Shown here: positions 15,052 to 23,737 of the stretch, in pieces
How positions within the stretch are numbered: position 1 is the stretch's first letter
Layout: every line of letters starts with the position of its first letter
Assembly: GCF_002892795.1 (NCBI RefSeq)
Contig: NZ_PJMC01000019.1
Location: forward strand, 34,027-98,026
Source of the DNA: Arthrobacter sp. AFG20
GTDB lineage: Bacteria > Actinomycetota > Actinomycetes > Actinomycetales > Micrococcaceae
Reading direction: 5' to 3'
Length of the DNA: 64,000 nt
The notes under the pieces: generated by a model
Seen by the model: the letters and a program-made list of their open reading frames with translations, nothing else
Databases searched by the model: none
What the model was told of the DNA's origin: nothing
Program-made: the position numbers and the translations under genes

Positions 15052-16092
15052 TCAGACCAGCCAGCGCCACCAACGTGACTGCACCGGTTCCGACGTCGGC
15101 GTCGGTTCCGGCTCCGGCTCCTCGCCCAAGGCCAGCGCGGCCTCGACGATGTCGTCCGCGGTGAGCGTCATCACGGCCTCACGATCGAGCGCGTCGAGAC
15201 TTTGTTCCTCGTCGCGCGACAGTCGCAACGCCTGGCGGTTGAGCGCCTGCTCGAACAGCGTGCGGGCGAACCGGGCGTTGCCGGAGTCCTCGCCCGCGTG
15301 GAGCCCGGTGAAAATACGGCGCAGCATCTGGTCCGCACCCGGCTCCAGCGTGTACTCGTGCTGGGCCAGCATCTGGTGGAAGATCGTCTGGAGTGCGTCG
15401 ACGGAGTAGTCGGGGAACGTGATCTCGCGGGCGAACCGGGAGCGCAGTCCGGGGTTCGAGAGCAAGAAGGACTCCATCAGCCGGGGGTACCCGGCCACGA
15501 TCACGACCAGGCGGTGGCGGTGGTCCTCCATCCGCTTGAGCAGGACCTCGATCGCCTCGGGGCCGAAGTCCATCCGGCCGTCCTCCGGTGCCAGCGCGTA
15601 GGCCTCGTCGATGAACAGGACGCCGTCCAGCGCACGCCGGATCACCCGGTCCGTCTTGATCGCGGTCGCTCCGACGTACTGCCCCACCAGGCCCGAACGG
15701 TCGACCTCGACCAGGTGGCCTTTCTGCAGCAGACCGACCGCGCGGTACATCTCGGCCAGGAGCCGCGCCACGGTGGTCTTGCCCGTGCCCGGGTTTCCGA
15801 GGAACACCAGATGCTGTGATGTGGCCACCTCCGGCAGGCCGTGCGCCTTACGGCGGGCCTGGACCTGAAGCAGTGCGACGAGGGCCCGCACCTGTTCCTT
15901 CACGGTCTCCAGTCCGACCAGCGCGTCGAGCTCGGCCTGCACCTCGGACAGCGGCCGGGCTGGCCCGGGCCTCGCACCGATGAGATCGCTGACCAGGTCG
16001 TCGACGCGCTCCGAACTGGGCAGCTTGAGCTGATCGGCCAGATGGCCGATGGTTTCGCGCAGGTCGTCGAGCGGATGGCGGCTGGCAGCCAT
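15052..16092 (-). CDS. CbbX/SpoVK-type AAA+ ATPase
   Basis: From the ATG at 16092 the product is 346 residues. It has a short helical N-terminus, Walker A GNPGTGKT (about 99-106), Walker B VLFIDEAYAL (158-167), a sensor-1 region VIVAGYPRLM and the arginine-finger segment NPGLRSRFAREITFPDY. These match the CbbX/SpoVK/EccA AAA+ group, chaperone-like remodelling ATPases. The C-terminus is rich in proline and glutamate. No Rubisco or type VII secretion genes are nearby, so its client is unknown. A longer frame to 16203 is not supported by any ribosome site I can see. Confidence 0.85.
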   Translation of the reverse strand: MAASRHPLDDLRETIGHLADQLKLPSSERVDDLVSDLIGARPGPARPLSEVQAELDALVGLETVKEQVRALVALLQVQARRKAHGLPEVATSQHLVFLGNPGTGKTTVARLLAEMYRAVGLLQKGHLVEVDRSGLVGQYVGATAIKTDRVIRRALDGVLFIDEAYALAPEDGRMDFGPEAIEVLLKRMEDHRHRLVVIVAGYPRLMESFLLSNPGLRSRFAREITFPDYSVDALQTIFHQMLAQHEYTLEPGADQMLRRIFTGLHAGEDSGNARFARTLFEQALNRQALRLSRDEEQSLDALDREAVMTLTADDIVEAALALGEEPEPEPTPTSEPVQSRWWRWLV

Positions 16093-16652
16093 GCATCCAC
16101 TGTAGTACTCGATTCCCAGGTATTGAACGCGTGAAGCTCTTGGCTCCACGAGAACTTGGGTGAGAGTGCCAGTCGGCTGGCTGAACATATGAAGCGTCGG
16201 CAACGAAGGCCACCTGACAGTACGTCAGGTCCATCTGCTCCACTTCGGAAGCGGCAACGCAACGGGTCTCGTCAGCCCCGTGGGGCGTAGCGGAGCACAT
16301 CGCCGACGAACACGTCCCTGCCTAGCTGCGACAGGCCTAGCCGGTGCAATCAGAACGCTATGAAGGTTCTCCGCGGAAGCCGGCAGGGCGCGGTTCCATG
16401 CCCCTTCCGATTCGGGCCGGGGCTCTCGGTTGGCGGTTTCTCGTTGAGGAGGTTGTCAGGTTCGGACCGGCGGAACCACGCCGGCTCGGTTCGTCCGGCT
16501 TCCCTCCATCGAAGCAATATCCTAATTAAGGATCCTCAGCCAGGGCCCGGAGTGCTCGGCACGTGGCGATCGTCGGCTCTCCAGGACCTTCGCCGCTGCT
16601 GGGATCTGAAGCTCGTGCGCGCGCCTGCACGGAAAACGCTAAACCGTCGCTT
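16093..16652. other. Intergenic, no recognisable gene
   Basis: 560 bases with no frame that resembles a known family. It includes the promoter region of the AAA ATPase gene (minus) and the downstream end of the ligase gene. Confidence 0.4.
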
Positions 16653-18242
16653 TTACGGGAGTGGCGCGTCTCTTCCCGAATCTGGTTCCGCCGGCGCGGG
16701 CGATACCTTACTGCCCCCTGGGGTATGGAGCAGAGCGCGCAACGTCTGGATGGTGTCGGCCTCCGCGGCCGTCTTGTCGTCACGGTAGCGCTTGACGCGT
16801 GCGAACCGAAGCGCGATTCCACCCGGATAGCGGGGAGAGTGCTGGACGCCGTCGATGGCAATCTCGACCACGGTGACCGGCTCGGTCCACACCGTACCCG
16901 CCGTACGCCGCACCTCCAACTCCTGGAACCTTTCAGTCTGCCATTGCAGCAGCGCATCGGTGAGGCCCTTGAAAGTCTTGCCCACCATCACGTAGCCGCC
17001 GGGTTCGCCGAACTCGCCAACAGGGTCCAGGGCTCCGAGGTGCAGGTTCGACAGCAGCCCAGTGCGCCGTCCTGACCCCCATTCGCAGGCGAGCACCACC
17101 AGGTCGTAGGTGAGCACCGGCTTCACCTTGATCCAGTTCGAACCCCGCCGCCCGGCGGCGTAGGCCGAGCCCACCGCCTTCACGACCACACCCTCATGGC
17201 CGGCGGCCAGCGCATCGCGCGACACGCTCTCGGCAACAGCCGCATCCGCAGTGATTTTCCCCGGGATGCGGTGACCGGGGGCGATGCGCTCGAGCACGCC
17301 GATGCGCGTGGACAGCGGCTCGTCGAGCAGGTCGCGCCCGTCGATGTGCAGCACGTCGAAAAACCACGGATGCAGCAGTGTGGTGCGCGCCGCGTTCGCC
17401 CCGAACCGTGACATGGTCTCCTGGAACGGCCGGGGGCCGCCGTCCTCGTCTAGGGCTAGAGTCTCGCCGTCCAGGATCACATCGCGCACGGGCAGTCCGC
17501 GCACCACCTCCACCACCTCAGGCAGCCGATGGGTCACTTCGGCCAGGGTGCGGGTGTAGATGCGCACCTCGTCGCCGGCACGGTGAACCTGGATGCGTGC
17601 GCCGTCGAGCTTGTATTCCACCGACGCTTCCCCCGTCGCCTCCAGCGCCTCGCTCGCACTGGCCGCGGTTGCGGCGAGCATGGGCTGCACGGGACGCCCG
17701 ACGACGAGGCCGACAGCGTCAAGCTGGGCCGCGGTGCCCGTGATCGCCAGCAGGGCGGCCCAGCCGAGATCGCCGGAGAGCATCGCTGCGCGGCGTACGG
17801 CCTCGACCTGCCGGCCGGCGGCGCGGGCGACCGCATCCGTCAGTACGCCTTCGAGTGCACCGGTACGAAGTTCTCCGAGCAGCACGCCGGCGATGAAGGC
17901 CTGCTCTCGTTCGGTGGCTTCCGCCATCAGAGTCCGAAGGGTGGCGGCGCGTTCCACGGTCGAGCCAGCGCCTGCGGCTGCCTGCAGCCTGTCCAACGCA
18001 GCATCGAGGTGGGCAATAGTGAGATTCGGCTCAGGAGCGGGCTCGCCCCCGGCCGCCCTCATGCCGCTCCAGCCGATCCCGACTCGGCCCTGGCGAGGCT
18101 TGGCGGTGAGCAGACCCACCGCCGTCGGGATGTCCGCGGGGTCGAGCCGGAGCAGCAGGTCTGCAAGTACGTTGACCTTGGCGAGCCGGGAGCGGGTGGC
18201 CGCGACGGCTTCCAAGGTCCTCACGAGCACGTCGAGCAGCAT
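16653..18242 (-). CDS. ligB: ATP-dependent DNA ligase LigB
   Basis: The 529-residue protein has the three expected parts: an N-terminal DNA-binding domain starting MLLDVLVRTLEAVAATRSRL, the adenylation domain with the nucleotidyl lysine K211 in EYKLDGARIQVHR, motif III-like WFFDVLHIDGRDLLD, motif IV EGVVVKA and motif V NWIKVKP, and an OB-fold C-terminus ending in HSPRYPGGIALRFARVKRYR. It is the size of actinobacterial LigB, an accessory repair or maintenance ligase distinct from the essential NAD-dependent enzyme. Intact. Confidence 0.93.
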   Translation of the reverse strand: MLLDVLVRTLEAVAATRSRLAKVNVLADLLLRLDPADIPTAVGLLTAKPRQGRVGIGWSGMRAAGGEPAPEPNLTIAHLDAALDRLQAAAGAGSTVERAATLRTLMAEATEREQAFIAGVLLGELRTGALEGVLTDAVARAAGRQVEAVRRAAMLSGDLGWAALLAITGTAAQLDAVGLVVGRPVQPMLAATAASASEALEATGEASVEYKLDGARIQVHRAGDEVRIYTRTLAEVTHRLPEVVEVVRGLPVRDVILDGETLALDEDGGPRPFQETMSRFGANAARTTLLHPWFFDVLHIDGRDLLDEPLSTRIGVLERIAPGHRIPGKITADAAVAESVSRDALAAGHEGVVVKAVGSAYAAGRRGSNWIKVKPVLTYDLVVLACEWGSGRRTGLLSNLHLGALDPVGEFGEPGGYVMVGKTFKGLTDALLQWQTERFQELEVRRTAGTVWTEPVTVVEIAIDGVQHSPRYPGGIALRFARVKRYRDDKTAAEADTIQTLRALLHTPGGSKVSPAPAEPDSGRDAPLP

Positions 18243-18280
18243 GACACCAGTTTGTCACGGCCGCTGGCTATGGACCGCGA

Positions 18281-18530
18281 TTAGGCCCTGTTCCAGAATG
18301 GGCGCGTGGGAATCATCATCGCCAACCTGTTTGGCAGCACCTTGGTGCCCGCCCACGCCGGAGCCACCAGTGAATTGGAGACGACGAACTTGGGCGCCCG
18401 GTTAAGCGTGCCGGCGATCCCGTCGGACTGGTGCGGCCAGTAGGCCGTGAAAATGTAGTAGGTCTTACGGGTCGAGGAGCAGGGCGCCGATGCGGCCAAT
18501 CTCCTCGCCGATGGCAGCGCCGGCCTCGTC
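18281..18530 (-). pseudogene. Dihydrofolate-reductase-family fragment (middle part)
   Basis: On the minus strand, two frames give GEEIGRIGALLLDP and then KTYYIFTAYWPHQSDGIAGT continuing LNRAPKFVVSNSLVAPAW. This is the 'LLGR.TY..FA.YWP' and 'KfVvS.tL..p.W' region of RibD C-terminal/dihydrofolate-reductase-like proteins, interrupted by a frameshift near 18480. N- and C-terminal parts are absent on this strand. Confidence 0.6.
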
Positions 18531-18790
18531 ATCGGACACCGGCGCCTACCAGCCACCGAAGGAAAATCCGTCCGCGGTATCTTCTTCGCTGCCGCCCGGC
18601 GCCTGGTAGACGCCGTCCGGGTGAGAAATCCGGTCACCCTCGGGCAGGGCAAGCGGATCTTCGACGCCGGAACCGTACTACCGCCTCCTTCCGCCTCGCC
18701 GAGCCGGCGCGCACCTTCCCGAAGGGGGCAGTGTCGCTGGTCTACGACCGAGCGGGTCGGCAACGGGGAGCTGACCCGCCTTTGACGCCG
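18530..18790 (+). pseudogene. Dihydrofolate-reductase-family fragment (C-terminal part), opposite strand
   Basis: On the plus strand the frame RRLVDAVRVRNPVTLGQGKR followed by IFDAGT, then in another frame FRLAEPARTFPKGAVSLVYD followed by RAG, reproduces the C-terminal 'vNPv.LG.GkrlF....FrL.e.r.f..Gav.l.Y' part of the same family. A frameshift near 18680 separates the two pieces. Together with the fragment on the other strand this looks like a gene broken by inversion, or parts of two relatives. Confidence 0.55.
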
Positions 18791-18821
18791 AATCCGATTT
18801 GTTGCGCCCGCCGGGGGTTTA

Positions 18822-19139
18822 CTACTTCTTGGGCAGGAACATCGACGTCTGCAGCGGTGTCACGGTCAGCGACTTCAGCTGGGCTGTCCCGCCGTCAGCG
18901 AACTGGGCCATCTTGTCTGCGCCAGCGTTGGGGAACACCTGGTCGGTGATGGTCCTCAAGCCGTTCTGGGCGAACACTTCCACTGATGAGCGGTCCAGAT
19001 AGATCCGCATGGTGATGTTGCCGTTCCTGTCCAGGGTGACGGGGGCGTGCTCGATGGAAGCAAACGAGATCAGGGCGGCGGGCACGAGCCATCGGGTCCG
19101 GGGATTGATACGGAAGCGGGAAATGGTTGCAGTTGTCAT
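18822..19139 (-). pseudogene. GH32 (levanase/fructosidase) C-terminal fragment
   Basis: The frame contains MRIYLDRSSVEVFAQNGLRT followed by ITDQVFPN, the signature of the C-terminal beta-sandwich of glycoside hydrolase family 32 enzymes (the 'DrsSvEvF.n.G....t..ifP' motif). The catalytic propeller domain is absent; the first 30 residues of the frame are unrelated. Remnant of a fructan-degrading enzyme. Confidence 0.75.
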
Positions 19140-19297
19140 GGTTTGGCTCGCCGGTTGGTGCCCTCATGTTCTCGCCGGGATTTGGTCAGCTCGAGAACCC
19201 TTCAGCCTCCCAGCGGGCACGCAAGAAGCGGCGGTGCGCAGTGCCGGCCGCCGTTGGTCCTAATCCTTCTTGATCGGCCGACGAGCGATAGGGGACG

Positions 19298-19771
19298 CTA
19301 ACGGTACGTGTGGAGCTGGTCCGGGTTGCCGAGCACGCTGGCGGGTTTTCCGGCCAGGGCTGCCGGGAAGACCCGGTCGCCGAGGTTGGATTGTGTGCCA
19401 CCGCGGGGGCCGAAGTAGTCGCAGACGCGTCCGATGGCGACTTGGACGCGGCCGGCGCGGTGGGCCGCGAGGAGTTCTTGGGACATCCTGGCCCAGAGTT
19501 GGCCTTTTTTCGTGTGGGGTTGTAGGCGCGGGTTTCCGTTAGCGGGCGTCCGTCGGGGTCCATACATGTAGACGTTTTCCATGCTGGCCAGACGGGCGCC
19601 GTGCTTTCTGCGGCGGCGAGAATGCCAGACTGCAGGGCGGGGAACCATCGGGGACGCCTGCACGTCCTGTTGCTTCACGAGTCGGATGGTCTGGCCGCGG
19701 TGCCGGAGGGCGTCGAACGTGGCGAGACCGATTGCCCCGGTGCCGAAGATGACGTGCAGTCCCGTGCTCAT
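19298..19771 (-). pseudogene. NAD-dependent epimerase/dehydratase, internally deleted
   Basis: The frame from 19771 starts MSTGLHVIFGTGAIGLATFD, a Rossmann GTGAIG motif, jumps to MENVYMYGPRRTPANG, then LWARMSQELLAAHRAGRVQV and IGRVCDYFGPRGGTQSNLGD, matching sugar-nucleotide epimerases around the YxxxK region and beyond, and stops after NPDQLHTY. About 60-80 residues between the Rossmann start and ENVYMYGP appear to be missing, and the C-terminal third is lost. Confidence 0.65.
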
Positions 19772-20150
19772 GCCTCGGCCGCTGCGGTCGGCCGTCCGGG
19801 GCACCGCTCCGTCGTCGATCGGACGGGAATGAGGATTTGGAGCAGGAGTCCGGCGATTGCTGTGACGACGAGTGCTCCGCTGGCGCCGAAGACGATGAAT
19901 TGCTGGCCGACCTGGATCATGAAGAGGGTGGTGATGATCCAGCCCAGGGCCCATAAGGCTGGCATGGCGGCGGCCGAGATCCAGCAAGGTTCGTCCGACG
20001 GGGCAGGGCCAGGGCTTGGGCGGAACCGAGGATGAGCCCATTTATGGCTCCCATGAGGGCAAGATCGGCGAGGGAAGTGCGGTAATTGACGGCAGCGGCG
20101 CTGAGGAATAGTCCTTCGGTCATGCCGATGGCAGTCGCGGAGATCCATTC
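19768..20150 (-). pseudogene. Frameshifted membrane protein remnant
   Basis: On the minus strand one frame reads EWISATAIGMTEGLFLSAAA followed by NYRTSLADLALMGAINGLILGSAQALALP, and after a shift near 20000 another reads ISAAAMPALWALGWIITTLF followed by VFGASGALVVTAIAGLLLQI and a stop. These are alternating hydrophobic helices of one integral membrane protein of about 120 residues. The family is not recognised. It follows the DUF4386 gene. Confidence 0.5.
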
Positions 20151-20947
20151 CTTTTGCCGGTTGTTGGCTGCCGGGGTGCTGTGGGTGCTGAGGGGGAGGG
20201 AGTAGCGGGGGTGGTGGCGGTGGGGCTGCTGCGGCGTGCGGAGCGGATCAGGATGCAAACGCCCAGTGCGGCCACCCACAGTCCCCAGCCGGTGCTGCCG
20301 AGGAGGCCGGCCAGGTCCCAGACGGGGAATCCGGGGACTGCCGTGGCGAGGATGTCGCCCTGGTTCAGCAGGTAGACGATGCTGACGAGGAGCCCGGCGA
20401 TGCCGAGCCAGCGCGGGAGAATCCTGCTGCGCAGGATGATCACACTGAGTGTGATTGACCACGCGATGACGAGCAACTGGCCCAGGTGTTCTCCCAGCAG
20501 CGCCCCGCCGAACTGGTGTTGCGCGGTCCAGGCGGCGTCAACTGCCGCCCGTGTTGGTGCATCTCCGGTGGCGTAGGAGCCGGCGAGGGGCGGAACGACG
20601 AACACCCAGCGCAGGAACCCGATCAGGGACAGGAGCACCGAAGCGGCACCTACATTAGTGGCGACCCGCATGACTGGATGATCGCCGAGGCCGAGCGCTG
20701 CGGGCAGCAACAGGACCGGTACGGCCAGGAGCCCGTAGGTCCAGGCCGTTGCAAACCACGTCCAGACCAACCCGGGTCCGCCGGCCGCGAAGGCGGGCAG
20801 CACAACGCTCGCGGGTTCCCGCAGGATGTCGGGCCAGTCAAACGTTGCCGAAAGGGTGGTGGCTGCCGCGGCGAACGCCAGGGAGCTCAGGACGAACAAT
20901 CCGCCGGTAACCCGTAGGAGGTTCCTGTTCGGGTAAGTGGATGTCAT
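20120..20947 (-). CDS. DUF4386-like integral membrane protein
   Basis: From the ATG at 20947 the product is 275 residues with about six or seven hydrophobic helices (for example LFVLSSLAFAAAATTLS, YGLLAVPVLLLPAALGL and LLVIAWSITLSVIILRS), resembling the DUF4386 group of membrane proteins. The C-terminal tail (about 35 residues rich in T, P and S) may be foreign sequence acquired where the downstream remnant starts. It is divergent from a TetR regulator across an 81-base gap containing two operators, so it is probably the repressed target. Function unknown. Confidence 0.7.
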   Translation of the reverse strand: MTSTYPNRNLLRVTGGLFVLSSLAFAAAATTLSATFDWPDILREPASVVLPAFAAGGPGLVWTWFATAWTYGLLAVPVLLLPAALGLGDHPVMRVATNVGAASVLLSLIGFLRWVFVVPPLAGSYATGDAPTRAAVDAAWTAQHQFGGALLGEHLGQLLVIAWSITLSVIILRSRILPRWLGIAGLLVSIVYLLNQGDILATAVPGFPVWDLAGLLGSTGWGLWVAALGVCILIRSARRSSPTATTPATPSPSAPTAPRQPTTGKRNGSPRLPSA

Positions 20948-20968
20948 GGGTCCGTCTTCCAGAGAATG

Positions 20969-21000
20969 TTGTACGGTGTACAAATACTGTACGATGTACA
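20969..21000. promoter_or_regulatory. Tandem TetR-type operators
   Basis: TTGTACGGTGTACAA (20969-20983) and TGTACGATGTACA (20988-21000) are both perfect inverted repeats (GTAC-N3-GTAC core) with centres 18 bases apart, lying between the divergent DUF4386 and TetR starts. The dimer symmetry and position fit autoregulation and repression by the adjacent TetR protein. Confidence 0.75.
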
Positions 21001-21028
21001 AAAGATTGTCAAGAGAGGATCCGCTGCA

Positions 21029-21739
21029 ATGCCGCAAGTAGCCCGGAAGTCCAAGCCCGGGCCCCGCCGCACCCTCACGGAGGAGGAGATCCTGGAGGCC
21101 ACCCTGGACCTTCTGGATGAGGGCGGCATGAAGGCGGCGTCCATCCGGGGCATCGCTGCGCGGGTCGGCGTGGCTCCGAACGCGGTCTACACATACTTTC
21201 CGGACAAAGCGGCGGTGGTCCAGGCGGTTGTTGAGCACCTGCTCGGACTGGTCGACCATGCGGTCTTCGCGGACCGCGACGTACCCTGGCGCCAAAGAAT
21301 TGAAGCTCTCGCCTTGGAGCTGCGGGAACGCCTGACCGCGCATCCAGGCGCGGTCAACCTGATGATTGGCGGCCCCATGAACGGCCCGCATGCACTCGCC
21401 CTTAACGAGCGGCTTCTGGGGATTCTCGTGGATACCGGTTTCACACCGGCGGAGGCTGCCAGGGCAGCCTATCTGCTGGTCGTCTACGTCTTCGGCTCGA
21501 TAGCCCTGGAAGTCGCGGAGTCCGGAGAAACACACCGGTTGCCCCCGGAAGCAGAACGGATTGCCGAACGCCAGGCCGGCTTTTCCGCCATCCCGACCGA
21601 AACCCATCCGCTGTCCGCGGCCGCAGCAGTGACCATGGCCGGCTACATATCCACCGCGCAATACACGTGGGGACTGCGGAAAGTCCTCGACGGCCTCACG
21701 GTCGGACCCAACGGCGTGGACCAACGAGCTCCCGGCTGA
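21029..21739 (+). CDS. TetR/AcrR-family repressor
   Basis: From the ATG at 21029 (AAGAGAGGA nine bases upstream) the product has 236 residues. The N-terminal TetR helix-turn-helix is clear: LTEEEILEATLDLLDEGGMK, then IRGIAARVGVAPNAVYTYFP. The C-terminal domain resembles TetR_C ligand-binding types. A start at 20966 would place the operators inside the coding region and is unlikely. The divergent membrane protein gene and the tandem operators define its probable regulon. Confidence 0.88.
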   Translation: MPQVARKSKPGPRRTLTEEEILEATLDLLDEGGMKAASIRGIAARVGVAPNAVYTYFPDKAAVVQAVVEHLLGLVDHAVFADRDVPWRQRIEALALELRERLTAHPGAVNLMIGGPMNGPHALALNERLLGILVDTGFTPAEAARAAYLLVVYVFGSIALEVAESGETHRLPPEAERIAERQAGFSAIPTETHPLSAAAAVTMAGYISTAQYTWGLRKVLDGLTVGPNGVDQRAPG

Positions 21740-22021
21740 GTTCTCGGTAACGAAGAATTTCAAGACGTGTTCGATACGAGAATCGTGCGGCTTGCGGGCT
21801 CACCATTCCGACTGGTCCCGGAGCCGTCGTCCAGTAGCTCGATGGCCAAGGTTCCCGCCGCTGCCCTGCAATAAGGACGGGAGGTGGAATTCATTGACGA
21901 TCACGATCCACCTGGATGTTCCCCGGAGTGCGCGGGGCATTCGAGGGTTAGCCGGAGTGCTTTTGCACTGGTCCGGGTGCACAATGGACACACACATGCG
22001 CGCAGTTGAGGACGGTGGCTG
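21740..22021. other. Intergenic, nothing recognised
   Basis: About 280 bases. Only the promoter of the cupredoxin gene is expected here. Confidence 0.35.
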
Positions 22022-22384
22022 ATGAAATCAGCTAAGGCGGTGGGCGCCCTGACACTGGTGGCGATACTGTCCGGAATGGCGGGATGCGGGGTCGATAGCC
22101 GGACCCCCTCGGAGACGGCCCGCCCGGCGGCCCCCGCTACAGCGATCACTATCAGGGACTTCTCCTACCAAACGCCCACGGCCGTGTCTTCAGGCGCGAC
22201 GGTAACGGTGGCAAACATGGATACCGACGCACACTCCGTGACAGCCGACGAAGGATCGGCGTTCGACGTAAACGTCACGGGCAGCGGCGGGACAGCCACG
22301 TTCACTGCCCCGTCCAAACCCGGCAGCTATCCTTTCCACTGCTTCTTCCACCCGGACATGCGCGGAACGCTGACCGTCGAATGA
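22022..22384 (+). CDS. Cupredoxin-domain lipoprotein (plastocyanin/amicyanin type)
   Basis: The 120-residue product has a lipoprotein signal (hydrophobic ALTLVAILSGMAG followed by C22 in the lipobox MAGC) and a single blue-copper domain. All four type 1 copper ligands are visible: H71 (TDAHSVTAD) and the C-terminal CFFHPDM loop giving C107, H110 and M113, the short amicyanin-like ligand loop. It should be an extracytoplasmic, membrane-anchored electron carrier or copper-binding protein. Its electron-transfer partner is not evident in the neighbourhood. Confidence 0.9.
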   Translation: MKSAKAVGALTLVAILSGMAGCGVDSRTPSETARPAAPATAITIRDFSYQTPTAVSSGATVTVANMDTDAHSVTADEGSAFDVNVTGSGGTATFTAPSKPGSYPFHCFFHPDMRGTLTVE

Positions 22385-22394
22385 AAGGAATTTC

Positions 22395-22556
22395 TTGAGC
22401 TTTGACGTTCTACTTCCTGCCTTCGGAGTCGCTGAATGTGCACTGGTCAATGCTAAAGCTGCACGGAATAACCCGGGGCGCGAGACCTCGATGGGCCGCG
22501 AATCCGCGGCGCTGGTCGAAGCTCTCACCGGCCGTTTCACCGGCCACCACGCATGA
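22395..22556 (+). pseudogene. IS110-family transposase relic with in-frame internal deletion
   Basis: A TTG-initiated frame of 53 codons (GAAAGGAATT upstream) reads SFDVLLPAFGVAECALVNAK AARNNPGRE, then ESAALVEALTGRFTGHHA and a stop, with the space added only to break the text. The first block resembles 'c.l.NA...KnvPGRKtD' and the second 'i.aLtGrf..HHa' of IS110 transposases, which are normally separated by over 100 residues. It is a deletion relic. Confidence 0.45.
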
Positions 22557-22833
22557 TGAGGGCAGGGCGGAGTGACAGGTCCGCTTCGTGGACGGCGAAA
22601 CGGGGCGGCGCGCCCACCATCGGTCGCGCTGAAGGGATGAAAGATGGGGTCACCGCCACGATATCAGGCACCTGATCTTTGGGGCAGCTGGCCTGTGGAG
22701 GAGCGGACGATGAGTTTTGGGCTGACAGTGGTGACCGCCCCTGACGGGCCGTTGGCGATATCGAAGAGGAGCATTTGGAGGCGCCGGGCTCCGAGCGAGT
22801 TTGCCGTAGTGCACTGGTCCTTTCTCGTGCCTG

Positions 22834-23706
22834 TCAGGCTTCGGGGATGGTGAGGCCGAAGCTGTCGAAGTCGATCTGGTCGGGATCCATGGTGTCTCCG
22901 ATGTGGAGGCCGTCGATGCGTGCCAGTTCGTCGGCGGTGAGTTCGAAGTCGAACACGTTGAAGTTCTCTGCGATCCGGTCCCGGCGCACCGACTTGGGGA
23001 TGGCGGAGCGGCCCTGCTGGATGTGCCAGCGGATCATGACCTGAGCGGTGGTCTTGCCGTAACCGTCGGCGATGGCCTGAATGGTGGGGTCGGTCAGGGG
23101 TGTGGTGGTGTCGCCCCTGTAGTGCCGGATGCCGCCGATGGGTGACCAGGCCTGCGTGAGGATGCCGTGGGCCTTGTTGGCTGCCTGGAGGTCCGGCCGG
23201 GTGTTGTATGGGTGCAGCTCGATCTGGTTCACCGCCGGCACGACGTCTGTTGCGTTCATGAGCGCCTCGAGCCGGACTGGGTTGAAGTTGCTGACGCCGA
23301 TGGACCGGACCGCACCGTCGGCGAGGAGTCTCTCCAGCGCCTTGTAGGCCTGGATCGTTTTGTCGAAGGTGTTGGGCTGGGCCTGGTGGAGGATCAGGAG
23401 ATCGATCTGGTCCATGCCGAGCTTCTTGGCGCTTTTTTCGAAGGCGTGGAGCGTGGTGTCGAAGCCGTAGTCGCTGACCCAGACCTTCGTCTCCACGAAC
23501 ACGTCTTTACGGGGGACGCCGGAGCGGCGCAGGCCTTCCCCGACCTCGCGTTCGTTGGCGTACGCTGCGGCCGTATCGATGTGGCGGTATCCAATTTCGA
23601 GGGCGGCCTCCACGGCCGCGACGGTCTCGTCGGGAGGTGTTTGGTAGACGCCGAGCCCGACCGAGGGCATGGTGACGCCGTTATTCAGGGTGATGAGTTC
23701 AACCAC
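22834..23706 (-). CDS. Aldo/keto reductase
   Basis: The 290-residue protein (GTG start at 23706, AAGGAC upstream) has the AKR TIM-barrel signatures GYRHIDTAAAYANEREVG with catalytic D and Y, K in ETKVWVSDYG, H in LILHQAQPN (of the LxHxP type, here with Q-A-Q-P) and the NADPH-binding IPKSVRRDRIAENFNVFDF. It resembles the AKR5-type 2,5-diketogluconate reductase group. It is the last gene of a minus-strand series with an SDR, an NTF2-like lipoprotein and an MFS exporter. Substrate unknown. Confidence 0.9.
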   Translation of the reverse strand: MVELITLNNGVTMPSVGLGVYQTPPDETVAAVEAALEIGYRHIDTAAAYANEREVGEGLRRSGVPRKDVFVETKVWVSDYGFDTTLHAFEKSAKKLGMDQIDLLILHQAQPNTFDKTIQAYKALERLLADGAVRSIGVSNFNPVRLEALMNATDVVPAVNQIELHPYNTRPDLQAANKAHGILTQAWSPIGGIRHYRGDTTTPLTDPTIQAIADGYGKTTAQVMIRWHIQQGRSAIPKSVRRDRIAENFNVFDFELTADELARIDGLHIGDTMDPDQIDFDSFGLTIPEA

Positions 23707-23737
23707 AGCGGGTTTGTCCTTCTTATTGGGCGTTTTG

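Noticed and set aside
5224..20150. A defence island or prophage in the accessory region
   Set aside because: No phage structural, integrase, restriction, toxin-antitoxin or other defence genes were recognised; the region contains IS elements and remnants only.
22644..22853. 69-codon frame before the aldo/keto reductase gene
   Set aside because: No homology recognised and it runs into the end of the reductase gene on the other strand.
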